Of a stretch of DNA of 64,000 nucleotides, positions 9,200-17,578 are shown one piece after another. Numbering within the stretch: position 1 is the first letter of the stretch; each line of letters begins with the position of its first letter. Made by a program: the position numbers and the translations under genes. The stretch spans positions 1-64,000 of the forward strand of contig CAYHCQ010000001.1 in the NCBI GenBank assembly GCA_964355115.1, written 5' to 3'. The notes under the pieces are model-generated. The model searched no databases. It worked only from the letters and a program-made list of their open reading frames with translations, and was not told the origin of the DNA. This DNA is from JANXZO01 sp964355115 (lineage in GTDB: Bacteria > Bacteroidota > Bacteroidia > Bacteroidales > FEN-979).

Positions 9200-10663
9200 T
9201 TATTTTCGTTTCACTTGCCTGGTCACATTACCCTTTGAGTCTCTGAAAACAACCTCCAGCGGCATGTTGCCTGGTAAGCTATGCGTTGCGCATGAGAAAC
9301 ATGGATCGTATGCCCTGAAAGCCATCTCAACCATGTTCAATATCCCTTCATCCACTGTAACTCCCTTTTTTATTAACCCTTGTGCAGCCTTTTTTAATGA
9401 CATCGAAATAGCAGCATTATTATTGGTGGTTCCAACGATAATATTTGCTTTCGTGATCATGCCCCTTTCGTCTGTCCAATAATGGTGCGTCAAAGTACCT
9501 CGCTGGGCTTCAACAATACCAACTCCCTCCTTGGGGATATTTGAAAGTTTAGCCTGAATGTCAGGACTTGTAATTTCTTTATCCTGGACTAACTCGACGG
9601 CTCTTTCGGCAGCATAGAGTAATTCGACCAATCGGGCCCAGTGCATGGCCAGGGTTGCATGAACAGGTTTTCCGCCTAATGTTTTATACATAATTTCGTA
9701 TTGCTCCTGGGCTAAAGGAGTAGCCATGCCATCTGCAGCATTTAATCTGGACAAAGGAGTTGCATGATAAACGCCTGAATCAATTCCTTCAACAAAACCT
9801 TTCCAGCCGATTTGTTTCAGATAAGGATATTTAAGATAGCTATAGGATTCTACTCTCTCTTCAACCCAATTCAGATAATCTTCTGGTGCATATTTACAAT
9901 GCTCTTTGCCTTCCGGGTCAACAACTCTGACTTTTCCATCATAAAAATTCACTTTATTATTTTCATCTACGAGTCCCATTGAATAAATTTTCAAATTATA
10001 TGGCCCGTTAAGAATAATATCAACGTAGGTTTTGTTTGCTAAAACAACATCATTAAAAATTTTCAAAGAAAACTTTGCAAATTCGACAAATCCTTTAGAT
10101 TTCTCTAAGATATCTTTTCTTTGATCTTCTGTCAGTCCTTTTCTAACACCGCCGGGAGTGTTCATTACCACATGGGTTTGATGTCCACCCAGCAGGGCCT
10201 GAATTTCCTGTGCAATACGACGTTGCTTTAAAACTTCTGTTCCGGTCTCAACGCCTACTTTGGCAATTACACCCAATACATTTCTCTCAGCAGGCGGCGC
10301 AGTAGGGCCTACCACAAAATCGGGAGCAGCAAGCGCATAAAAGTGGGCTATATGGCTATGAACGAAGTGGGCCATGTAGAACAACTCCCTTAACTTGACA
10401 GCTGTGGGGGTTGGCCTAACGCCGAAAACAGCATCGGTCGCTTTACCTGCAGCCATATGATGGCAACCCGGGCATACACCACAAATTTTGGTAACAATTT
10501 GTGAAGCCTCCTCCACTGGCCTGCCTTCCAGAAATTTTTCAAAACCTCGTAATTCCGGTACCTGAAAATATACATTTTCCACATCTCCGTCATCTGTGCA
10601 AAAAATTTCTACTTTCCCATGTCCTTCGAGTCGGGTAATCGGATCTATCGTGTATTGTTTCAT
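9200..10663 (-). CDS. NiFe-hydrogenase large subunit, group 3c-like (MvhA type)
   Basis: The catalytic subunit that splits or forms H2. The 487-residue protein has the L1-type motif KICGVCPGCHH (C61 and C64 bind nickel and the bridge to iron) and the L2-type motif DPCFSCATH (C455 and C458) near the end. After His461 there are 26 further residues, the expected peptide removed by the maturation protease encoded next. Its N-terminus, IDPITRLEGHGKVEI, and overall length fit methyl-viologen-reducing or F420-non-reducing hydrogenases. A strong AGGAGG ribosome site lies just before ATG 10663, and the start overlaps the small-subunit stop by four bases (ATGA). Group assignment is by motif and neighbours; a phylogeny would settle it. 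Confidence 0.95.
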   Translation of the reverse strand: MKQYTIDPITRLEGHGKVEIFCTDDGDVENVYFQVPELRGFEKFLEGRPVEEASQIVTKICGVCPGCHHMAAGKATDAVFGVRPTPTAVKLRELFYMAHFVHSHIAHFYALAAPDFVVGPTAPPAERNVLGVIAKVGVETGTEVLKQRRIAQEIQALLGGHQTHVVMNTPGGVRKGLTEDQRKDILEKSKGFVEFAKFSLKIFNDVVLANKTYVDIILNGPYNLKIYSMGLVDENNKVNFYDGKVRVVDPEGKEHCKYAPEDYLNWVEERVESYSYLKYPYLKQIGWKGFVEGIDSGVYHATPLSRLNAADGMATPLAQEQYEIMYKTLGGKPVHATLAMHWARLVELLYAAERAVELVQDKEITSPDIQAKLSNIPKEGVGIVEAQRGTLTHHYWTDERGMITKANIIVGTTNNNAAISMSLKKAAQGLIKKGVTVDEGILNMVEMAFRAYDPCFSCATHSLPGNMPLEVVFRDSKGNVTRQVKRK

Positions 10664-11631
10664 AGCTGTTTCCTCCTGAGCATTGAACCGGGCAGACTGA
10701 ATCTGTAAAACAGTCCTGCCGGATCCTCAATTGTTTCAATTATTTTTTCAATTTCATCCGGATCATTTGAATCTATCATTGTGGCAATGGCTGACATCAT
10801 TTTTGCACCGGGATCAACAACATCTGGTGGCGGGCCATAGCAACCTCTGCAAGGGGCATTCCCTTCGATACATCGAACGCCACAACCACCTCTCGTTGCC
10901 GGGCCCATGCAGATAACACCCTGCTCCAGAAAGCAGGTCTCACCATCATCGATAATTTGCCAGGGCCTTTTAAATTCCTTTACAAGTTTATTATCAGTCT
11001 TTTTCCGTTTACATTCATCGCACTGACTTTTATCGAGGGCACCAACCACAGAACCAGCCGGGGGCAGCGTTGCTCCCGTTACGATCGCCATAAATACTTC
11101 TACCAACCGTTCCGTCTGAGGCGGGCATCCCGGTAAATAATAATCAACAGAGACAACCTGATCCAGCGTTCTCACATCATTATAAAATTCAGGTAATTCC
11201 AATGTCCCTTCAGGTACGGCAACGTGTTGTTGCGGAAATATCTTATCCGTGTTTGACGTTGACTCGCTACTGATATATGCTCTGTTAAATATGCCTTCCC
11301 TGTCAGAAAAATTGGCCAGGCCAGGAATTCCACCCATATGGGCACAAGAGCCATAGGCGACCAGCACTTTGGTTTTTCTTCGTAAAAGCTTTGCCATGTG
11401 CTCGTTTTCACTATTTCGTACTGCTCCGTTGAACAAGGTAACATCAATTTGGCCATCGGGCATTGCTTCAACATCTTTATACTTGAAATCCAAAGCAATA
11501 GGCCAGAATACAAAATCGGCATGTTCAACAACGGTAAACAGAGACTCATGTACATCGAGGACTGAAACGCAACAACCACCACATGCCGCACCCCAATATA
11601 CAGCAAGTTTTATTTTCGGTTTTTCTTCCAT
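10660..11631 (-). CDS. NiFe-hydrogenase small subunit (MvhG type)
   Basis: The iron-sulfur electron-transfer subunit, 323 residues. The proximal cluster motif is WGAACGGCCVSVLDV near the N-terminus, with further ligands in YGSCAHMGGIPG and LPGCPPQTE. The C-terminal third has additional cysteine groups (SQCDECKRKK, GVICMGPATRGGCGVRC and PCRGCYGPPP) for the medial and distal clusters. There is no twin-arginine signal, so the enzyme stays in the cytoplasm, as expected for group 3. It overlaps the large subunit by four bases and starts 26 bases after mvhD. Confidence 0.94.
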   Translation of the reverse strand: MEEKPKIKLAVYWGAACGGCCVSVLDVHESLFTVVEHADFVFWPIALDFKYKDVEAMPDGQIDVTLFNGAVRNSENEHMAKLLRRKTKVLVAYGSCAHMGGIPGLANFSDREGIFNRAYISSESTSNTDKIFPQQHVAVPEGTLELPEFYNDVRTLDQVVSVDYYLPGCPPQTERLVEVFMAIVTGATLPPAGSVVGALDKSQCDECKRKKTDNKLVKEFKRPWQIIDDGETCFLEQGVICMGPATRGGCGVRCIEGNAPCRGCYGPPPDVVDPGAKMMSAIATMIDSNDPDEIEKIIETIEDPAGLFYRFSLPGSMLRRKQL

Positions 11632-11657
11632 AGTCGTGTATTTTTTCTCTTATTGTT

Positions 11658-12086
11658 TTAAGAAAAAGATTCAATTGTTTCTTTTATCGTGCTTGGTTCA
11701 AGGCCTTTTATCGTATCAGTGAATTCATTGACAAGATGGGCAAATTCAACTCCCTCACTTGCACTAATCCACTCCAGACGCAGTCTTTCTGAAGGAATGC
11801 CCATTTGTTTTATATACTTCTGCAACAAATGGAATCGCCTTAAGCATTTGTAATTGCCTTCGTGATAATGACAATCACCAGGATGGCAACCACAAATTAA
11901 TACACCATCTGCACCTTCTTTAAACGCTTTAAGAACAAAAGCAGGTTCTACACGTCCGGAACACATGATTCTTATGATGCGGATGTTTGAAGCGTATTTC
12001 AACCTCGAGGTTCCGGCAAGATCTGCGCCTGTGTAGGAGCACCAGTTACATAAGAATGCAACGATTTTCGGATTTTCGTTCATCAT
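11658..12086 (-). CDS. MvhD-like [2Fe-2S] electron-transfer subunit
   Basis: A 142-residue MvhD/FlpD family protein. In Mvh-Hdr complexes this subunit connects the hydrogenase to HdrA. The cysteine pattern FLCNWCSYTGAD, IMCSGRVEP and LICGCHPGDCHYHEGN is the family signature for the [2Fe-2S] site. A good AGGAGG site at 12093-12098 on the minus strand fixes the start at 12086. It lies one base after the HdrA-like gene and 26 bases before the small subunit, which places it between flavoprotein and hydrogenase in the operon and probably in the complex. Confidence 0.93.
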   Translation of the reverse strand: MMNENPKIVAFLCNWCSYTGADLAGTSRLKYASNIRIIRIMCSGRVEPAFVLKAFKEGADGVLICGCHPGDCHYHEGNYKCLRRFHLLQKYIKQMGIPSERLRLEWISASEGVEFAHLVNEFTDTIKGLEPSTIKETIESFS

Positions 12087-12087
12087 A

Positions 12088-13812
12088 CTATACCTCCTGT
12101 AATGACATTAGTCCTTCAATTTGAGTTAAAATTTGCAGATCCGTAAAGTGTTTGCTCTTAATGGCACCTGCCGGACAGGTAGAACCGCACGTACCACAAC
12201 CTTTACAAAGTACCTCATTAACAAATGACGTTTTTGTCTCTTCATTAAAACGTATGGCGGAATAAGGGCAAACTTTGATGCAAGTCTGACAACCACAGCA
12301 AGCTTCTTCATTTACAACGGCCGTAGTTACTTCAACATTTACCGAGCCTGATTCTATCGTTGCAAGTATCCTGGCAGCTGCTGCCCTGGCCTGAGAAACC
12401 GAATCAGGGATATCTTTGGGCGACTGACAGGTTCCGACAATATAAACCCCATCGGTGGTTGTTGCGACAGGGTCCAATTTGGGGTGTCGTTCAATATAGA
12501 ATCTATTGCCGCACATGCTTATTCCCACCGCATGTGCTATTTGTTTAGCATCATCATGGGCCTCCATGCCAACCATGAGAATGACCATGTCTGCCGGGAC
12601 TTCAATCAATTCACAAGAGAACTTCTCTTTGAACCCGATCAGCAGATTGCACTGGTCGTCGTATGAAGCTTGTCTGATCTGAGGCAAATTAACTGTATGA
12701 TCAAAGGTGAGAAACATCACGTTTTTCCTGGATGTTGACGAGTACAATTCTTCACACCCTTTTCCGAACGCTCTCATGTCGGAATAAATATCGTAGATAT
12801 TAGCTCTGGGGAGTGCCGATTTTAACTGGTTAACATATTTCAATGCCGACATACAGCAGGCACGGGAGCAATAGGTATTATACTCTTCATTTCTGCTTCC
12901 CACGCAATGAATAATGGCAATGTGCTTTGGCACTCTCCCATCCCTTGTAAGTATGATTCCACTTTTTAAAACCTGTTCGAAATCAACGGAAGTCAGAACA
13001 TTGGGCAATTTGCCGTAACCGTAATTTGCAACTTTCTTTGCATCAAATGGTTTAAGCCCAGTAGCAACAATAACACTCCCAAAATAAAGCTTGGTTTCCG
13101 AACCTTTTGGTGCGATCGTGGTTTCGAAATTACCAACATACCCGAACACTTCTTTCACTTCCGTGTTGAGGAAAACATGGATCCTTGAATGATTCAGGAC
13201 CGATTTGATCTTAGGATCAATCATCTGGATGGCACTATTCAAATAGGGGAAGGTTAAATCGATATTGGAAACCTGACCACCCAGACCACCTGATTTCTCC
13301 ACGAGGTAAACTTGTTTGCCGGCATCCGCGATTTCCAGGGCTGCCGATATACCGGAAATCCCGCCACCGATAATCAACGTTGCCGGATTAACTTCTACGG
13401 TTCTTTTTTCCAGCGATTCATGCCATTGAACCCTGGCAACAGCAGCTGCAATAAGGTCTTTGGCTTTCCTTGTTGCCTCAGCCCTGTCGGTATGAACCCA
13501 GGAAGCGTGTTCCCTGATGTTCGCCATTTCGAACATATACGGATTCAAACCAGCATTCTCAAGCGCTTTCCTGAATGTAATTTCGTGCATTCTTGGCGAA
13601 CAGGCTGCAACCACTACCCTGTTGAGATTATTATCCCGGATATCCTGAACAATCAGGTCCTGTCCGGGATCAGAACACATATATTTATAATCCTTTGAAA
13701 TGACAACATTGGGCAGACTCTGGATTTCTTTGGCGACGTTTTCAACATCAACCATGCTGGCAATGTTCGTACCACACCAGCAAACATATACACCAATTCT
13801 TTTCTCTTCCAT
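12088..13812 (-). CDS. HdrA-like FAD protein with C-terminal double ferredoxin (HdrA-1)
   Basis: A 574-residue protein related to HdrA and QmoA/B. The N-terminal iron-sulfur domain keeps cysteines in YVCWCGTNIA, YMCSDPGQ and VAACSPRMHE. The FAD domain starts with LIIGGGISGISAALEIADAG, near residue 145. The inserted ferredoxin found in methanogen HdrA is absent, and the loop that normally reads like TLDCAAC is here FPYLNSAIQM without cysteine. The C-terminus carries two [4Fe-4S] motifs, CCGCQTCIKVCP and CKGCGTCGSTCP. It therefore complements its paralogue at 14997-16811, which has the inserted ferredoxin but no C-terminal one. It sits directly before mvhD, its likely docking partner. Confidence 0.9.
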   Translation of the reverse strand: MEEKRIGVYVCWCGTNIASMVDVENVAKEIQSLPNVVISKDYKYMCSDPGQDLIVQDIRDNNLNRVVVAACSPRMHEITFRKALENAGLNPYMFEMANIREHASWVHTDRAEATRKAKDLIAAAVARVQWHESLEKRTVEVNPATLIIGGGISGISAALEIADAGKQVYLVEKSGGLGGQVSNIDLTFPYLNSAIQMIDPKIKSVLNHSRIHVFLNTEVKEVFGYVGNFETTIAPKGSETKLYFGSVIVATGLKPFDAKKVANYGYGKLPNVLTSVDFEQVLKSGIILTRDGRVPKHIAIIHCVGSRNEEYNTYCSRACCMSALKYVNQLKSALPRANIYDIYSDMRAFGKGCEELYSSTSRKNVMFLTFDHTVNLPQIRQASYDDQCNLLIGFKEKFSCELIEVPADMVILMVGMEAHDDAKQIAHAVGISMCGNRFYIERHPKLDPVATTTDGVYIVGTCQSPKDIPDSVSQARAAAARILATIESGSVNVEVTTAVVNEEACCGCQTCIKVCPYSAIRFNEETKTSFVNEVLCKGCGTCGSTCPAGAIKSKHFTDLQILTQIEGLMSLQEV

Positions 13813-13823
13813 CGTGATAAGTT

Positions 13824-14993
13824 TTATTGAGCCTGATAATCCAATAATACCTTATGTTTTTGAATAGCCATCTTTTTCAGATGAGCAAAATAAAGAGCAA
13901 AGGGCCGGTAAATCATATGTGACCATTTGGAGAACGGGACCTCGATGATCAGCATAGGCACCAGCACCATTAAATGTACCAGGTAAGTGAGATAGGTTAA
14001 TTGCGGCATACCATAGATTCTGAAGAAGTGGAGTAAGATGCCTGTTAGTGTTGTCAAGAATAAAAGGAGCAGGAAGGTCCAGTCAGTAAAATGAGAATAC
14101 TTGCTGTTCTCCATGTTTTTTTGGGTTCGGTTCGTATAGAAATAGATAATGCCAACGGTAAGCCCTATAGTTGAAATATATCCCAATACTCTCTGAGGAT
14201 GATATATTGGATGCACAAGATCCGTCTGGAACCAGTCCAGAAAAAAAACGATGATTGCGAACAACATGGCATAACTTAAAGCCAGAAACAAATGAAGCAC
14301 CCAGTAGGTGGTCAGTTTTTTTTCATCACATTTCGCATATTTTTTTTCAGGAATAAAGATCTTAGGTATCGCTGAAAAGGGCATCAGATAGTCAATGAAT
14401 GTGACCTTGAGTGTTTTATCTTCAAAAATTATCTTATACCACATATAAAACACATTGGTCACTATCAGAAATATCAAAACTCCTGCCATCAGCCAGTCGC
14501 CCAGGTGAATGGTTTGCCATGGCGCCATTTTATTTATCAAGGCTCCACCATCAGGTCCAATCCATTGTGCTTTATCTCCGGAGGGGAAGGTTGTAAAAAA
14601 AAGGTACAGAAACAAGACCATCAAGGCAAGTACAAAAATCGCTCCTATTTCCAATGCCTTCGATTTATAAAACAACCTTGAAATGCCAGTCCAGTCATAA
14701 ACTGAGATCAGATATCTTCTAATTGACATCATCATTTCAGCCGGGTTGGCTTCTCTCGGACAGGTTCTTGAGCAATCGCCGCAATAGGTGCATAACCAGG
14801 GATCAATATTGGTATCGAGGCTCTTTTTCAATCCCATTAATACCTGCCTAACAGTTTTTCTCGGGAAAAAGAATCCATTTTCGGTTGTATGGCATGTCGC
14901 TGTACAGTTGCCGCATTGGAAGCACTGATTCCACTCTTTGGCTCCATAAAGGAACAATTCGCTTTTAAGATCAAGGTTTACCCGCTGGCTCAT
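13824..14993 (-). CDS. QmoC-like fusion: HdrC ferredoxin domain plus membrane cytochrome b
   Basis: A 389-residue protein that joins two modules as QmoC does. Residues about 20-85 are an HdrC-like ferredoxin with two [4Fe-4S] motifs, CFQCGNCTATC and CTYCGDCSRTC. From about residue 110 on are some six hydrophobic helices resembling the HdrE/NarI-type cytochrome b family, with histidines in helices (for example WQTIHLGDW, VLHLFLALSY, ILLHFF and YLVHLMVL) that could bind heme b. Such fusions move electrons between cytoplasmic HdrA-type proteins and the quinone pool. It lies between the two HdrA-like genes (gaps of 3 and 11 bases). Direction of electron flow cannot be read from sequence. Confidence 0.88.
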   Translation of the reverse strand: MSQRVNLDLKSELFLYGAKEWNQCFQCGNCTATCHTTENGFFFPRKTVRQVLMGLKKSLDTNIDPWLCTYCGDCSRTCPREANPAEMMMSIRRYLISVYDWTGISRLFYKSKALEIGAIFVLALMVLFLYLFFTTFPSGDKAQWIGPDGGALINKMAPWQTIHLGDWLMAGVLIFLIVTNVFYMWYKIIFEDKTLKVTFIDYLMPFSAIPKIFIPEKKYAKCDEKKLTTYWVLHLFLALSYAMLFAIIVFFLDWFQTDLVHPIYHPQRVLGYISTIGLTVGIIYFYTNRTQKNMENSKYSHFTDWTFLLLLFLTTLTGILLHFFRIYGMPQLTYLTYLVHLMVLVPMLIIEVPFSKWSHMIYRPFALYFAHLKKMAIQKHKVLLDYQAQ

Positions 14994-14996
14994 ACT

Positions 14997-16811
14997 TTAT
15001 CCCTCCAAATTTTTAGAAAGTTCTCTGGCTTTGGTTTCAATCTGTTCAAGAGAAAGGTTTCTTATGCTGTTTCTGATCCTTTTTTTGGCTATACTTTGCA
15101 ACACTCTGGCCGCCGCAGCAGAAGCTTGTGCTACTGAATCAGGAATGTCCTTGGGCCCCTGGCAAACCCCTGCAACAGCGATACCGCCGGTTTGCGTATT
15201 GACAGGATCACTGATAAAATTATTTTCATTAAACCAGCCGTAGGAATCGATTGAAATACCCAGCATGCCGGCAATCTTCGCAGCGTCGCTGCCGGGTTCT
15301 GTTCCCACGGCCAGAATGACCATGTCAACTTTTTGCTCAATCATCCTTGCTCGTTCAATGTCTTCGCATCTGACAATAAGCTCATTCCCATATTGTTCAA
15401 CTTTCGCAGGACGTCCACGGATAATGTTTACGCCTTCGTGCTTAATGCGGTTGTAGAAGTCCTCATACCCTTTCCCGTAGGCCCGGATATCAATATAGTA
15501 TTCGTTTATTTCAGAGTCAGGCAGCTTTTCTTTCAGAAGGTGAGCAAGTTTTAACGAATACATACAACATACTTTTGAACAGTACTTGTTATGATTTTCA
15601 TCCCGGCTTCCGATACAATGAATGATTGCAACACTTTTGGGAGAGTATATTTCTTCCGGGGAAAACACCCAATTCCCTTTTTTATCCTGAACCCGTCGTG
15701 CTATTTTTCCACCGGTCGGACCCGCTGCATTGATCAACCGTTCCAATTCAAGAGAGGTTAATACATTAGGGAATTTCCCATAACCAAATTGCTCAAATCG
15801 GGACGCATCAAAGGTTTTATATCCGATGGCAACAATAATGTTACCCACCGTTATTTCGACAATTTCATCTTTTTCATCTAAATTGATACAACCGGGAACA
15901 GGACAGACTTTAGCACATATGCCACATTTTCCGCTTTGAACATAGGTACATATGTTTTCATCAATTAAATACTTGTTGGGTACTGCTTGTGGAAAAGGGA
16001 TATAGGCAGCTTTTCGTAATGTTGTGTTCGCATCAAATTCACTGGGTGTTTTTGTTGGACACTTTTCAGAACAAATACCGCATCCTATACAGGTGGCAAG
16101 GTTAATCCTTCTTGCTTTTTGTAATATCTTAACCTTGAAGTTACCGGGTAGCCCGCTCACTTCCTGCACCTCCGAGCAGGTCATCAGCTTAACATGGCTA
16201 TGCTGACCTATTTCAACCATTTTCGGTGTTAAAATGCAGGCGGCGCAATCGAGGGTAGGGAAGGTTTTGTCGAACATCGCCATATGGCCTCCAATGGTAC
16301 CTGATTTTTCAACCAGATAAACCATATTCTTACTTGCCGCAATCTCGAGGGAAGCCTGAATTCCTGCAATTCCTCCGCCAATGACAAGTGTTGCCGGATT
16401 TACAGGGAGTTCTTCCGGAAGGGCAGCCTCTTCAAACGGAACACCTAACACCGCGCAGGCAATAATTGCTTTTGCCCTGTATGTATCCGATCGGGAAAGT
16501 GCGCCATGTTCTGTAAAACTTGATAATACTACATCTTCAGGATTATTCCCGGCAAGAACCATCGACTTGGAAAAGAAGCTTTTATACATTCCCGGATTAC
16601 TGCCCGCAATTACAATCCTTTTCAAATTACTAATTTTGATTTTCCTGGCTACCTGTTCAGGGTCTGATAACGTAACATCAGCAGGTCCCCAGACGTTGGA
16701 AACCCCGGACAGCTTTTCGGCATAATCAAGAACTTCCGGAAACCCAATGTTATCATTATCTCCAATATAGGTGTCACAAAACCACACTACTGTTGATTTT
16801 TGCTCTTTCAT
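14997..16811 (-). CDS. HdrA-like FAD protein with inserted ferredoxin (HdrA-2)
   Basis: A 604-residue HdrA/QmoA-like flavoprotein and the first gene of the hydrogenase operon. The N-terminal domain has lost most cluster cysteines (VVWFCDTYIGD, and AGSNPGMYK where HdrA-1 has ACSPRMHE), so it probably lacks that cluster. The FAD motif is LVIGGGIAGIQASLEIAA. The loop PTLDCAACILTPKM is intact, followed by an inserted ferredoxin (ATCIGCGICSEKCP and CGICAKVCPVPGC). The conserved HCIGSRDENHNKYCSKVCC motif is present. There is no C-terminal ferredoxin. Together with HdrA-1 it makes up one full set of HdrA clusters, which suggests a heterodimer. Confidence 0.9.
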   Translation of the reverse strand: MKEQKSTVVWFCDTYIGDNDNIGFPEVLDYAEKLSGVSNVWGPADVTLSDPEQVARKIKISNLKRIVIAGSNPGMYKSFFSKSMVLAGNNPEDVVLSSFTEHGALSRSDTYRAKAIIACAVLGVPFEEAALPEELPVNPATLVIGGGIAGIQASLEIAASKNMVYLVEKSGTIGGHMAMFDKTFPTLDCAACILTPKMVEIGQHSHVKLMTCSEVQEVSGLPGNFKVKILQKARRINLATCIGCGICSEKCPTKTPSEFDANTTLRKAAYIPFPQAVPNKYLIDENICTYVQSGKCGICAKVCPVPGCINLDEKDEIVEITVGNIIVAIGYKTFDASRFEQFGYGKFPNVLTSLELERLINAAGPTGGKIARRVQDKKGNWVFSPEEIYSPKSVAIIHCIGSRDENHNKYCSKVCCMYSLKLAHLLKEKLPDSEINEYYIDIRAYGKGYEDFYNRIKHEGVNIIRGRPAKVEQYGNELIVRCEDIERARMIEQKVDMVILAVGTEPGSDAAKIAGMLGISIDSYGWFNENNFISDPVNTQTGGIAVAGVCQGPKDIPDSVAQASAAAARVLQSIAKKRIRNSIRNLSLEQIETKARELSKNLEG

Positions 16812-17258
16812 AACGAAACAGATTTCAAATATTTGAAGCTTACATTTTTCTTATTAAACGAAAACGCTAAAATGCTCAGGTGAACTAGCTTCCAGGAGTG
16901 GTATTCGGGCAGTAATGCAGCGCGCTAAATTTAGTGTTTTTTAATTAACAAGAGAAAAATAATTAAGATTTAGAAAAAAATCCTTAACACAATACGATTT
17001 TCTCGCCTCATTCGGATTTTCTGAAGCCTTTTCTCAATACAGGAATCAGATTGGTTCAATTTTACACTGATCTCTTATACTGATAACACTTTCATAACCA
17101 TTAGGATGACGTGTTTAAAATCGGGAGGAAGTTGGGGACTGACAGATTTCGTTATCGATGAAACTAATAAGTGGGCGACATCTGTTGGTATGACAGTTTC
17201 ACCGGAAACAACCAGCAGAAGTTGTTGCTGCATAACTGTTATTTTATTCACATTTAAT
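16812..17258. other. Intergenic junction without a supported gene
   Basis: About 450 A+T-rich bases upstream of the hydrogenase operon. Its promoter should lie here on the minus strand, but I see no convincing TAnnTTTG box close to the start. A short plus-strand frame beginning at 17106 (reading GLTDFVIDETNKWATSVG) has no recognisable family and runs out of frame into the GH92 remnant; it may be another decayed gene. Confidence 0.5.
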
Positions 17259-17259
17259 A

Positions 17260-17406
17260 AGATAAGCGCTTACCCTGCCATGGAATACCCGGGAACGGGT
17301 GCACCTCATCGTGAATACCATGTACCTGAACGCCCCCGATGGATTGTGCGGCAATGATGACTGCGGACAGATGAGCGCCTGGTATATCTTCAGCGTGCTG
17401 GGGTGA
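17260..17406 (+). pseudogene. Remnant of a GH92 alpha-mannosidase C-terminal region
   Basis: The frame containing codons 17281-17403 reads PWNTRERVHLIV, then YLNAPDGLCGNDDCG and QMSAWYIFSVLG, then stops at TGA 17404. The block GNDDCGQMSAWY is a hallmark of glycoside hydrolase family 92 (alpha-1,2-mannosidases, abundant in Bacteroidota) and normally continues about 100 residues further. There is no start codon and no upstream catalytic domain, so this is a decayed fragment of a gene of about 750 residues. It sits at the border between the A+T-rich hydrogenase island and more G+C-rich DNA. Confidence 0.85.
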
Positions 17407-17426
17407 CGGGGCGATGTGGTGACAGG

Positions 17427-17460
17427 GTGCATTCGTACATTCGTGCATTCGTGCATTCAT
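17427..17460. repeat. 8-bp tandem repeat, GTGCATTC x 4
   Basis: Four adjacent copies of GTGCATTC, with one base change in the second (GTACATTC), directly after the GH92 remnant. It is one of several short period-7 to period-16 tandem repeats in this window and has no coding role. Confidence 0.85.
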
Positions 17461-17547
17461 TATGGGAACAAGTCAAGGAATTTGTGCGATTAATCAAGAA
17501 TTTTCAGGCTATTGCCGAAATTTTCACCCTATAGGCATATTCCGGAT

Positions 17548-17555
17548 TATATTTG
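17548..17555 (+). promoter_or_regulatory. -7 box TATATTTG for the S9 peptidase gene
   Basis: An exact match to the Bacteroidota TAnnTTTG element, 23 bases before ATG 17579. It supports that ATG over an in-frame ATG at 17462, which lies upstream of the box. I see no good TTTG at the -33 distance. Confidence 0.5.
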
Positions 17556-17578
17556 AACAACTGAAAATCCAACCTTTT

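Noticed and set aside
8652..16811. Classical electron-bifurcating Mvh-Hdr complex
   Set aside because: HdrB is missing and HdrC is replaced by a QmoC-like membrane fusion, so heterodisulfide reduction is not supported.
17106..17357. Short plus-strand frame of 83 codons after the hydrogenase operon
   Set aside because: No family recognised, no promoter or ribosome site, and its second half is the wrong frame of the GH92 remnant.
17462..17578. Upstream extension of the S9 peptidase
   Set aside because: Adds 39 residues before the signal peptide and lies upstream of the TATATTTG box; ATG 17579 is the sound start.
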